A stretch of DNA of 64,000 nt, taken from assembly GCA_009733775.1 (NCBI GenBank), contig WOGZ01000142.1, positions 19,646-83,645 on the forward strand. Reading direction: 5' to 3'. Shown here one piece after another: positions 20,813 through 31,898 of this stretch. The translations under genes and the position numbers were made by a program. The stretch's first letter is position 1, and every line of letters begins with the position of its first letter. Below the pieces are notes generated by a model that saw nothing but the letters and a program-made list of their open reading frames with translations, did no database searches and was not told the origin of the DNA. The stretch is from Alectoria sarmentosa. Its lineage: Eukaryota > Ascomycota > Lecanoromycetes > Lecanorales > Parmeliaceae.

Positions 20813-23800
20813 ATGATGTTCTTTTCTCTGGCCATAAATTTCTCTTTATTCCTTGCCTTGGTCTCTGCTCGAGCAAACTCTTCTGGTCAGCCATCCTGAA
20901 AATCAATAGATAAGAGCAACTACGCAAATCGAGATCTTTTGTCGTCCCCTTTCCTCATTCAATCGCACAACGTGACTTATCTGCATCCTGTTATACATTT
21001 TCTGACGCTGGAAAATATTTAGAAAACAATCAAATTGCTGTTGCAATTTCAAAAACCACAAATTTACCGTCCCCGACTACCAATTCCTCCCTTTCCACAG
21101 GAAGTTTTTCTTACATCATTCCTTACAACCAACCTCAACAGTGTGATATATTTGGACCTATATGTCAAACTGGATTGATAACAGTGGGAGTAAGCTTGGC
21201 CAGTAGCACTACGACGACTACTATTCCATGCTCCTCCTATCTTACTGCGCAAGCATCATATCTTTTGTCCGGAAGACTAGAGTCCGGAGGACTCATAACA
21301 TTACAGGAGGCTCGTGAATGGCTGACCGCCTTCGGTCGTAGTCCAGAATGCAAGTCCTATGCTGGAATCCATCAAAATGGAGGACAGTACACCTTCTCGG
21401 ATTGTGGAAGCAGAAATACAATCGTCCAGGCTAGTGAGGGATTCGTACTACCATCGCAGATACCTCCTGGAGTTTTCGACCGATTCCGACCCTTAGACTA
21501 CGCCTGTTGCGGAAATTGCACCTTGATTGTCCCAGAGGTCAGGCTTTTTTACTTTCCCGACCATGAAGCTCCTCGGTGTGGAAAGCAATCATCAAATTCT
21601 TCAGCACCCGTGTCTGCAAGGGCTATCAACAAACGCATACAGTCTCTTAACAATACCGGAACCATTGCCGTTCTCAGCGGGCACACGTTGTATGTACGGT
21701 TTCGGAGTAATGTGTCTCTGAATCTTACCTGGATCATAGTACCTCCCCTTCAGTCTACCTCCAGGTGGTTGGAACAGCGGCAATAAGAGACGAGTGTGGG
21801 TCTTTTACTCCAATCCTGACCAATCCAATCATCACCCTCCCGCCTAATGTCTTATCCACCTATGTGCCACCGTATTACTCAGTTGGATCCACGTATACCG
21901 ATCTCAACGTCAACGCCGGGGAGTTTGTTGGCCGTGCAGAGCCATTGACTATCGCAGATCTGCAATGTCCAACCTTCGGCTTAGGCATTGAGACAAGTGC
22001 GGACGGTAATGTGTACACTACTGTCGGTCCTCCCTGGCTTCCAATCATCATACCACCTTCGGAAGTGTTTACCCTTGATCCTGTATGGGAGACTCACTGT
22101 ACTGAACTTGCATCCTACTATGTCTTCGAGTCCTTTGCGATCTTCGACCCGCCATTTGCATTAGTTCCCGAGTCGTACCTGGTAGCGCCCCCACCAGTGG
22201 CTTCTTCCACGAATCTGAGAGGCCCTCCTCATACTCCCGCAAACCCAACAGCGGCATATGATCCGCCTAGTCCATCTGATCCACCAAGTTCATCCGCGAA
22301 GTCACAAATTGGCAGTTTCCCCGCCTCTCAGTATCCCCCTGCTAATGCTGCCCAACCGGCAGCAGTACCGCTTGATTCAGCTGCGAAACCAACTACGGCA
22401 CCAGACCCTTCAGATGCATCTTCGCCAGGGGCAGCAGTGCCACTTGATTCAGCTGCGAAACCAACTTCCGCACCAGACCCATCAGATGCATCTTCGTCAG
22501 AGCCACAAGAGGGCGATGATATTCAATTAGGATCTCCAGGTCTTGAGTCGTCCATCTCAAATGTTCTCGGAAATAGCAATTCCCAATCTGGTGAGAGTGG
22601 CAGTGTAGACCCTACCCACATAATACCAGTCCCAGGGTATGGCATTGAAGAAGTAACCGTTGGCGGTCAAATCATCTCGATCAGCCCCTCTGGCGTATAC
22701 CTCAGCGGAACGTCATACTCACCCGGAGGACCACCTATCACCCTTTCAGGCGGCGTGTTCTCTTTAGTGTCTACTTCTCCGGTCGGTGAAGCAATTAAAT
22801 CAGATGAGGATCCTCCAACGAATGATCAACCATTTGCCCCAACCATCCAGACCATAGAAGGCCAGACCGTGGTTTCAAATACATCGGGAGTGTATGTTGC
22901 CGGCTTAAGAGTTACTCCAGGTGGCACAATCACCGCTTCGAATAAAGTGATCTCTTTGTCACCTGCGGGCACTCTTGTTATTGGATCTTCCAGTGTAGAT
23001 TTATCTCTTGCCGATACTCAAGAAACGTCTCCATCACTTTTCAATTTCGATGGCGTGACCGTCCAAGCCGAACGATCTGCCGCCGTGATTGGCGGGATCA
23101 CCCTTACACCAGGCGGACCCGGTACTTTCATCGGCGAAAAGAGTATAAGTCTAGAGCAAGATGGGACCATAAATATCGGTACCAGTCTTTTTGCACTCCC
23201 CACTGCTCAAGAAACAACACCAAAGACCTTCAATCTGGATGGCATGGCCATCCAAGCCAAACCATCAGCCGCTGTAATAGACGGAATCACTCTTATACCT
23301 GGTGAACCTGGTACCAAGATCAACGGAAACAGCATAAGTCTGGAGCAAGGCGGAACGCTGGATATAGGCACTAATCGTCTTGTACTCCCTGTTGCTCAGG
23401 AAACGACACCAAGCGTCTTCAAATTGGACGGTATGACCGTTCAACTAGAATCCTCCGCAATCCTCATTAACGGGATCACCCTCATACCCGGCTATTCCGG
23501 CATTCCCATCGACGGAACCCATGTAAGTCTAGACCAAGACCGAACTCTAGATATCGGGAGCAGCCATTTCGCTCTCCCCCCTGCTGCTGAAGAAACACCA
23601 CCTAATGGGTTCAATTTGGATGGCATGACCGTGCAAGCTCAACAGTCTGCCGTCGTGGTCAACGGCGATACTCTCACACCCGGTGGGCCCGGGACGACAA
23701 TCGACGGAAGTAATGTCAGGTTAGAATCGGGCGGAACTCTGGATATTGGGACTGGTCGCTTTGCCACACCGACAGGGTCAGTCAATGAAACATCAATACA

Positions 23801-23897
23801 GGCGTTTGAAGGTGCTCAGGAGAAGGCTCATCGAATGTCTCGTTTACTAGGTCTTGTAGCTATGTTGGTATGGGGGCTATGGATGATGGCGAGCTGA
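20813..23897 (+). CDS. Large repeat-containing secreted protein, probably GPI-anchored
   Basis: Three-exon model: 20813-20885, 21023-21693, 21765-23897; 958 aa. Exon 1 encodes a signal peptide (MMFFSLAINFSLFLALVSARA). The first intron has ctgac and tttag at its 3' end and the second a GTACGG donor; both keep frame. Residues about 60-400 are Cys- and Asn-glyco-site-containing extracellular sequence, then a Pro/Ser/Ala-rich linker with two near-identical VPLDSAAKPT units. From about 525 come beta-rich repeats of the type VTVxG-x-I-TPGG...I...VSL...GTLxIG, including four 63-64 residue tandem units. The C-terminus ends in a 17-20 residue hydrophobic stretch, fitting a GPI signal or TM anchor. Such proteins are common in fungal walls and may act as adhesins; ligand unknown. 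Exon 1-2 splicing is the least certain part. Confidence 0.75.
23040..23790 (+). repeat. Four in-frame tandem repeats of about 189 bp
   Basis: Units begin at 23040, 23229, 23418 and 23610 with ttcaa(t/a)...ga(t/c)gg(c/t). Spacing is 189, 189 and 192 bp, encoding 63-64 residue beta-type units in the wall protein. More divergent units lie upstream from about 22640. Confidence 0.85.
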
Positions 23898-24603
23898 AGC
23901 GATGAGTCGCCGACGATGGTCAGAGACTGGAAAAAGCGGTAATGAGATCGGAGAAGGTATAAATACAAGAGACCAAGTAATTCATCACGGATAGGACTAC
24001 TTCAGCTCTGAGCCGACGTAGTAAAAGTGACTATACCGTGCAGCAACCTCTTACGCAGGTGGCAAGATTGGAGTACGGTCCCTTGACCCTTCCTGTCCAA
24101 CCCCAATCCCCTTCCCTAACTTCCTCGCCCACTCCGCCGCCAACGCCTTCACCCCCTCCTAACACTTCCCATCACCCTCTCGTCATATCAAAGGCATTCC
24201 TCGAGATAGAACCTCCCTCAAAAGCCGTGATGAAAAGCACGGGTGAAAGTGATAATCAGATTCCATAAGTGAGTGAAGCAAACAGAGCGACAACGGCGGT
24301 CTCTGAAGCAAAACCGGCCGCCCCCCTTGAGTGATCCGAGAATCGTATGTCAGCGTTACCGACACAGGCCCTGATACCTCGTCGGCAAGTACCAACGAAC
24401 ATGATAGACCAGGAATCGGGCAGCCGTGGCCTTGAAAACCGTTGTCTCATGGACATGCGTAATCGCAGATGGGTAGTGAATAGGTGTTTAAACACTACGG
24501 CATGGCTCAAACACAATGTGGAGTCATTTCAACGCTTGAGATCTCCGCCGGGAAAGCAGGCGATGTCACACCACTGGGAGCCTGGAGTTGGCTTCCTTTG
24601 AGG
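23898..24603. other. Intergenic, no gene recognised
   Basis: 3' flank of the wall-protein gene. Short ORFs only. Confidence 0.5.
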
Positions 24604-24605
24604 TA

Positions 24606-24733
24606 GTCGTGCCTTCCAGGAGTGACCCACTCGATAGAGCGAGGACACCAGTAAACTCTCCCACTTAACCGGATGTCGCTTGATCAATTAGTGTCCTCGA
24701 TTTATCAAGTAATTTGTTCGTGAGGAGCACGAG
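24606..24733. mobile_element. Small TIR element (MITE-like), 128-bp copy
   Basis: Palindromic element flanked by TA on both sides (24604-24605, 24734-24735). Ends are GTCGTGC and GCACGAG; the inner arms cgatagagcgaggacac and gtgtcctcgatttatc form a second inverted repeat. It shares ggatgtcgcttgat and tcctcg...tatcaa with the element at 28045. TA flanks suggest Tc1/mariner-type mobilisation. Confidence 0.65.
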
Positions 24734-24735
24734 TA

Positions 24736-26085
24736 TGTTGGAAGTGCTGCAGCACTATGTGTTAGTTACCCCTCAGGTGGCAATTCTAGCGTCCTTTTGC
24801 CACAGGCCTCACATGGTATAAATGTAGCCTTCACACCATTTCATAGCTAGACAATTATCCTCCTCACATAAATTTCAACAGAGTCAGATTCCTATCTTTG
24901 CTCACAGTCCCTACCACCAGGGGAGACTTGAAGTTGCCAGCGACGCTGCTGCTTCAGCAACGCTGGTCGCTGAACGCTCATCATGCTCGTCATATAGTAA
25001 TGGCTTGACGGAGCCCCTCTCACATTGCCTCGTGTTGATAGTCGCTGAAACCTTCGACCGTTTAACACTCGAGACCATCGACGTATAGGGTTGTCGAAGC
25101 CTGACCTAAAGGCTGGAATTTCCAGTCCACATCATGATGAATCTACTCAGAGGTAGAACGAGCTCCTGCAGTAAGTGTTCTCTCTTCTCATAGCTGTCAG
25201 TATGTTGCTATGCTAACGAAACATGATCAGTCAATTTCCCTATAGTCACCACGGGACTATGTTGTACGGCATTGATCAACCGCTTTCCGTTCGAAAACTC
25301 CTGGAGGCATCATCTTTCAAAGGTCTCGTAAACTGAAGGATGCAGCAACCATCCGTACCCCAGGTTTCAAGGCGTGCTAGAGCGCTATAATCTCCTAGGG
25401 TCTTCCGGGTGAGCGACGGCTTTAGCCACTTGCCGAATACATATATATACATACACCCAGAACGAGTCTCTGCTGTAAGTGTCTCCCGTTTCATATCCCC
25501 TTAGACATTGACCTAGGTCAAGCGCTTCATTCGTGCCGAGACCCACAAGGCAATCATCGCTCAGTAGCAAGTTACAGAGGAATAGGTTGCAATTTGAGGA
25601 CATTTTTACCAGTATAGACGACCACATTGTTCCGTACTTTTTAACAAGGAAGAAGAAAGTATACTAATTAATTCGTAGGCAACTTTTGGTCCTTGATTGT
25701 CCGGGCGTCTTTCTGCAAGGCATGCCGATGCCCGTGGTAAATTATCTTAGTTCTAAGTTTGTGTCTTTGCAAGACGACTAAGACTACATCAGACAGTCTA
25801 CATGCTGGGAAGTTGGTGATTCTATGCGGATCTGGTCATGGTGCGTATCTGGTCATGGACAGCCGTGTCTGGTTAGGGCGCCGAGACAACATGGTTCCGG
25901 ATCATTCCATGCACATTTTAAGACCTCACCATCTTCACTTATCTAGCCACCACCCTCTTTCTTTGCTTCACACACAGCTTCCTTACTCCCACACTGACCT
26001 TTCGACACCCAGTCATCGCGCCACTTGCTTCGCCACAAGCCTTTGGCTTCAGATATCTTGCTTCGCTCTGCCAGAAACGGACACG
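24736..26085. other. Intergenic, no gene recognised
   Basis: Two similar short stretches (agaacgagctcctgcagtaa near 25148 and agaacgagtctctgctgtaa near 25460) suggest an old local duplication. No coding sequence is supported. Confidence 0.4.
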
Positions 26086-27346
26086 ATGGAGAGGCTGGAG
26101 ACCACATCTCAGCGAGGGGAGAGCACGGAGGCTACCGAGAAAAGGTAAGGATCTCTCAACTATGAGCAACGACAGTGTTGTTGACTAATGGCTACATAGC
26201 CACACCACGTCAAAGACAGATCGTACTTTCCCGGCCATCTTTCCGAGCGAAATACTTGACATGATCTTTGAGTTGGTGCTCGGAGACCACACGATCCACA
26301 TCAAGAGCGACGTGATTCCGCAAAAGTCCGACTCGGAGGATGTCAAGCATGATGACGAGGACGATGACGATGACGAGGACGATGACGATGACGAGGACGA
26401 TGACGATGACGACGATGATGACGATGACGAGGACGATGAGGATGAGGATGACGACAATGACGGGCAGGACCGCGAGGAACAGCTGGAGGAGTTGTCGGAG
26501 ATCTTGAGTGATGATCGTGGACCGCTGTACCACAGCATGTGCGACAAAGAACTACTGCACCCAAAGGACGCCCGGCTCTACCGCGTCCGGAGTGTAGAAG
26601 CCAAGGGCAACAGAGACTCTCGTGCGCAATCGAACATGGTTGTCAAGGACTTCAAAAATGTCAGATGCCCTGAGCTGTCTGATCCCAGTCTGGAACCGGA
26701 GACGATAGGTAGCCTTGGAGGCGAAGAGGAGCCTCTAGCACAACTCTCGCTGGCTTTCCTCCGAGTGAACAAGCAAGTCTACCTCGAAGCCTCCACGATC
26801 CTCTACTCCACCAGGACCTTTTGCTTCTTCGACCCCACCACCTTCGCTCAATTCTTCTCCATCAACTTCAATTTCTTCGCCCACTCTCCGACCTCAACCA
26901 CCGGCACGGTTTTACTCAGCACGAAGAGAAACTCGATCCGGTCCGTCCACATGCGCGCCAGGACCGCCCTCTACTATCGCCAAAAAGTCCTGTGGATGGT
27001 CGCGCTAGATGGGGCTACCTTCGTGCTACCCTGGCTGGTCGAGATCCGAGTTCTCTTCGACCTGTGCTACGAGGGCAAGGAACGCGAAGTGGACTGGACG
27101 CTTTGGCCATACTCCCGCCACCGCAATGGCTTCCCTCTCCTCAAGACCGCCGAAGTCCGCGTGGCGACCCACGTCGTGCCATATCGGAGGGAGGATGATC
27201 CGGAACGCGATGAACTGCGCGAGGTAGGATGGCGTGTGGAACTGGTGGAGGCCATTGTTGGACATCACATGGATGTCATGTTTGGCGCGAGCTTGTTGGA
27301 TGCGGCGGCCGTGGCGGCGAGGGATGCCGAATTCGCTCGGCCATGA
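26086..27346 (+). CDS. DUF7730-like fungal protein with a long Asp/Glu tract
   Basis: Two exons, 26086-26144 and 26200-27346; 55-nt intron with GTAAGG donor, ttgactaat branch and catag acceptor. Product 401 aa. Residues about 33-50 (FPSEILDMIFELVLGD) are F-box-like and typical of fungal DUF7730-type proteins; RVNKQVYLEASTILYSTRTF at about 210-235 is the second conserved block, followed by a FVLPWLVEIRV region. Between them, roughly residues 65-110 form an almost pure Asp/Glu tract from GAT/GAC/GAG codon repeats, probably made by slippage. The family is very abundant in ascomycetes and uncharacterised; a role as a ubiquitin-ligase adaptor is speculation. Confidence 0.8.
26348..26467 (+). repeat. 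GAY/GAG trinucleotide repeat encoding an acidic tract
   Basis: About 120 bp of gatgacgag-type units inside the DUF7730-like gene. It yields long spurious Ser- and Arg-rich ORFs on the minus strand. Confidence 0.9.
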
Positions 27347-28044
27347 TCGTGCTTATCACGATGTGGATTAGAGAAATCAATACTATGCTGCTCAGAAGAA
27401 AATCTCAGTGCCATGATGCTGACTGGTGTTCAACATGCTCATATCTCGCCCACCGAATATCCAGCTCAAAATTCCCTTCCAGAATGTGCCCCATAGAGAG
27501 CTACAACACTCGGTGCCTCACGCTCAAGCTTCCTGGCTCCAGCTCCATACCCAGCCAGCTTCAAACCACCCCAAACCCCACAACAAAAACCAGACTTTGA
27601 AAAAGAGGGAGGCCTTCATGAGTGTTCTTTTTATGTATCTGAGCGCTTAAAAGCTCACCCCAGCTCACGCTCACCCCTGATCACCCCAACTCACCCTTAT
27701 CTCATTTTGGAAGGGTGAAGCGGCATGTATAACGTTAAACATTTTGAATAATGCATTGCAAATGTTGTGAAAGCGTTGATGTGCGATTTGTATGTGCGAT
27801 TTATATGTGCGCTTTCAATATGCATCAATGAGGGTCGGTCACAGGACTCGACAGTCACGAGATCCAAATCTTCTTTCAGATAAAGTTAGCGCGGACGGCT
27901 TTTCTTCGGCCGGAACGGTTTCGCGGGATTCGACATTCGCAAGGCTTCAAAACCTCAGATGGGTATAGCGGGCTTTCTAAATACATTTTTGAAAATCGGA
28001 ACAGGTCTCTGCGTACAAGGGTTTGTGGCTACATACAATTTTTA
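27347..28044. other. Intergenic
   Basis: 3' flank of the DUF7730-like gene. A short run of ctcaccc units lies near 27653-27700 and is followed by more AT-rich sequence. No gene supported. Confidence 0.45.
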
Positions 28045-28134
28045 CTCGTGCAATGGAGAAGTGAGCTACTTGGATGTCGCTTGATATATTGATCTCCTCG
28101 CTCTATCAAATAGTTCACTTCTTCAATGCACGAG
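28045..28134. mobile_element. Small TIR element (MITE-like), 90-bp copy
   Basis: Ends CTCGTGCAATGGAGAAGTGAG and its imperfect reverse complement, flanked by TA at 28043-28044 and 28135-28136. The inner ggatgtcgcttgat and tcctcgctctatcaa are shared with the element at 24606, so these are two diverged members of one family. Confidence 0.7.
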
Positions 28135-28136
28135 TA

Positions 28137-30031
28137 GTGCGCTGTGAGAGATCAAAAAGTTTCAATTTTTTGATCTCGACTGAAAATGGTTTCGCATGTT
28201 ATACATTTCAGTAAAGAACCTTGTTCCATAATTTTTGTAGCCCTGTTACCGATGAGTGACCGATAAATGGCTTAAGGCGCTCGTTAGCATGCTAAATAGG
28301 CAGTCTTTTCGTAATAATTGACGGAATGACAATAAACACCTTACGCACTGATCCGTCATCATCTCCGTGAGGATGCCATATAGCAGAGCCAAACCAATAC
28401 CATCCATACCTTTCATACTTCACAAGGCAACCGTCTACCCGGCTCCTACTCCGCATGGGATTTTGTCTTCCACGAGTGCGAGCTGTATCGTCATCGTTAC
28501 TATAATTCGAACATGCTTCCAATTTCGTGGCTGGTCCAAGGTTGCGTTCCATTGATCTGGTGACATCGCAGGATAAACAGATAGATGACGAAGAACACCT
28601 CGGACCCACCCCGTGCGCTTCGATTGTTTTTTCCCTTCTTGAAATGTCCTCCTCTCCATCACTTCCTTTCATCATTATGCGCAAAGCTGAACTTTACTGC
28701 CTTTCCATATTTTCGTGGTGTCTTATCAGCTATGATAAAGATACTGGAAAAGGTTTTCCAATCAGACTGCAAAGAACACTCTCTTGTGATTCCCCAAGTC
28801 TCGACAAGCATTCTTACCCTCCGGCACAATCTCCTATGGCATGATGCGGGGACCTCACCATGAAAAGAACCAATGACCTAGAATTTGTCGTTGGCACTCA
28901 GACCAGCACTGCAATGAGTAATGCAGTCTCTTCAGCCAAACCGTCAGCAATCCTCCGGGTTCCTGTTTGTAACAGCTTTGACAATTGGTTTTTGGAGTTA
29001 AAGAAGAGTGTCGAGAACTTTCGCAGCGGATGCAGTATTGATCTATAGAATATATAACAAGAATTCCAAGTGCGATAGAAAGCTAGGCTACATGGGGGTA
29101 TGCCTAAAATGGATTTGATCGTGTTCACTGTCATTGTCGCTGACTGACAAGAGTAGTCCTGTCGTTCCGCCGAGTCCATGGACGGAATCCTGAGCTATTC
29201 TTAAGGCTATCGAGATCGGGACCGCCACAATCAAGCCTCTAGCATTTCCATGTTATCAAGGTGATTCAGGGAAGTTATGGAAGGATGTAAGTTATACGCA
29301 AGCAACTTCTTGTCGCTTGGTGGCGGTTGGATTTGGGACTTTTCTAGCTGAAATGGAAAGAAATCAAGTAGCAAGAATCAAGCTGGACAAGAGGCTGAGT
29401 CAAAGATGGAGGCCCCTAAAGATACATGGCTGGCGACGAAAATGGGATGAATATGGGAGATTATGAGCGGTATGCTTCTGGGGAAGAGAAGTTCAGAGGA
29501 GAGAGTCTTAAATAATGGAGAGAGATAAAAAAATCCTAGCCTGAAGGAGGCCTTCAATCTTTCACAATACCAGCGGAGTGATCAGATAATCCCAGCCTTG
29601 GTCCACTAAAGCTTGCGCGACACGAAAAATTTGATTGGACTGTTTCACAATAAAGGTCTGGCGTCAAATAACAAATCCATCATTAAAAGATGATAGCGAT
29701 GGAGCTAGGGGCCGCATCTTCCTCACCCCGTCTTCCAAAAATAAAAAGAGACACCCACGGGCCGCTAGTACATTCCCTATCATAATGATCTTGCTGGAAG
29801 CAAGATGAACTATAGCGAATCATGATGTAAGTCGAAACGAGGCTAAAGTATTGGATTGCTAGTAGCCGTGTATCGATAAATATTTTGCGGCTGTCGCAAT
29901 TCGCACCACGCCGCCCAATCGGAGGACTGGCCAGGGCTAGATGGCCCCATTTTGCTCACTCGGACCATGTCAGCTTTATAGGGATCTTCATAATGCATAG
30001 AGAGCTCGCATCCAGATTCCGCTGCGCTTTC
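28137..30031. other. Gene-poor stretch, nothing recognised
   Basis: About 1.9 kb with ORFs below 130 codons on both strands and no domain, splice pattern or RNA-gene feature I could support. Confidence 0.4.
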
Positions 30032-31090
30032 TCAACCCAAACAGCCCAGTCCGTACTTTTTTCTTTGTTCACTTCGCTGGTATCGTGCAAACATGGCCTT
30101 ATCTGTCTTGCCGAGGCGGTATGCCATATGTAGTACCTCACAAGTAAATGGGGGTAGCACATCTTCGCCCTCAGCAAGCTTGACCCAGGTACTTGACGTC
30201 CGTCGAATTTCTGGTCCGGTGTAGCCCATGGACCTAGCCTCTCTCGTGTAGTGTCCTGGATCTGCCCCTCTCTCATCCATTATGCTCGGATCTCGTTGGT
30301 TTTTCGGGAAGGCCTTTTCCTCGCGCAATTCGAGGGCTGTGACGAAGTCCATGGCTGCCGAGAGTGTGGTGGTTACGAGACCATTGTTGTGATAACCCAG
30401 GGGCTTTTCTGACTCAAGCTTGGGACTTATGCTTTCGAAGGTAATCGGTGCGCTCAGACCCGATGAAAGACCTGTACCAAACAAATGGACAATGTTCTCT
30501 GCATCTGAGCTTGCATGATGATCCACAATCATGATCAAAGCCCGAAAAAGGGGCCTGAGCTTGTAGTACTTATTCTGCTTCCTGTTAATCCCGATACCGC
30601 CATGGAATGAAGAATCGTCAATTTCCGTTCCTGTCGAATCTGTTTTCCTGGAGCATAACGGTAGATTGATTTCCACATGCTCGCACCATGCCTCATGGAT
30701 CTTTATGATGTCTCCGACCGTCGGTTTCGTATCAATGGATGGGATCTCGACACGAATGAGCTTGGCGGCGAAACTTCCGAAATCGATATCGGATTGATGA
30801 TCGCGAAGCCATTGTTCGTAGAGTAAGAATATCATATTGCTACGATTTGCGCTGTCGCGACCATAGGCCTTTGTATGACCTTCCAGATGGGGAGTGATAG
30901 AGTAAATCGCTGTGGATTTATTGCAGCTATCCTGGATTTATTCAAGGCAGACTTCCGGAATAGGCAAGGAGAGGGGAAGAGTAAGAAGCCCGTGATCGAA
31001 GAAATATTCCCGACAGCGCCGATGATGATACTCCTCTGAGAAACGAAGCTCGCGAAGGATGTCTTCGTTGGTAAGTAGAGAGCGTGGCAT
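30032..31090 (-). CDS. Uncharacterised protein
   Basis: The main exon is firm: minus strand 30909-30032, opening after a tccacag acceptor and reading IYSITPHLEGHTKAYG. A likely first exon runs from ATG at 31090 (MPRSLLTNEDILREL) to 31015, giving a 105-nt intron and 317 aa; its donor (GTCGGG) is weak, so the 5' end is provisional. The protein has no signal peptide or TM segment. Blocks such as LFRALIMIVDHHASSDAENIV and MDFVTALELREEKAF look like helical globular sequence, but I recognise no family. The gene sits next to the Copia insertion and is isolated from other genes. Confidence 0.55.
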
Positions 31091-31442
31091 GATAGCTCAG
31101 GGGATCTGCCAGGTTACTGGAAGACTGATAATGAAAAAAAAGGATGGTGAACGATGTTGGTTCGTCGAGGGTTTTGAAGATGCAAATGAAAATTTTGAAA
31201 TTCGTTGATTCCCGAGGGCACTTGTGTTGGTTATTAAGGCCAAAGTCCATAGGGCTGAGTGGACTTGCATTGCACGATCTACCAGAGATTTTACCCTCGC
31301 AAACCACCTCATTATTTGTAGCCTATAGTAGCTAGTGTACGTAAATCCTCTCATACCCACTCACATCTACAGGCTCGACAGGCCAACGGTAACCTCCTTG
31401 GACAAAAATCCTTGGAAAGGTGTCAAATAGTAGAGGCGAAAG
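31091..31442. other. Short intergenic stretch, nothing recognised
   Basis: Between the uncharacterised gene and the open frame ending at 31443 that abuts the Copia element. Confidence 0.4.
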
Positions 31443-31667
31443 CTATTCGATCCTCAGCAGGGTCGTTCTTACGCGGTCTCCAACACACGGCCCATGACCG
31501 AAGAGATCAGAAGGTGTTGCGTACAAGACATCCTCTTCCTGCCCCGGGTTGTGGTGGAAGACGCAGGGAAAGTGTCGGCAACTTGGGCTGAGAAAGCTCG
31601 GACGGAAACGCTTGTCAAGGTGGCTTTGTCGCAAATGACCAACCACAGCGGAAAGGGAATGCATATG

Positions 31668-31898
31668 TGTTGGAGAATGAGGCTATTCAGTAGTGGTCTC
31701 ATGTGTAGATAGTAGACTTGACTTATTTTTCTACTATGTAGGAGTGTAGGTTACTTATATTATGTGACGTTTATGACGCTTGTGACAAATACACGCTAGT
31801 ATATTGTCACTTGAAATAATGTTAACACATTATTTTTAACATACTGTTAATATTGAATAGTGAATTATATATAGATTTTCGATTGATTGATTTTAACA
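31668..31898 (-). repeat. 3' LTR of the large Copia element (left end)
   Basis: 231 bp. The outer 60 bp are nearly unmutated while the inner half is rich in C-to-T and G-to-A changes relative to the other LTR. Confidence 0.9.

Noticed and set aside
26185..26564. Poly-Ser, poly-Val/Ile and His/Arg-rich minus ORFs
   Set aside because: Antisense readings of the GAY/GAG repeat.
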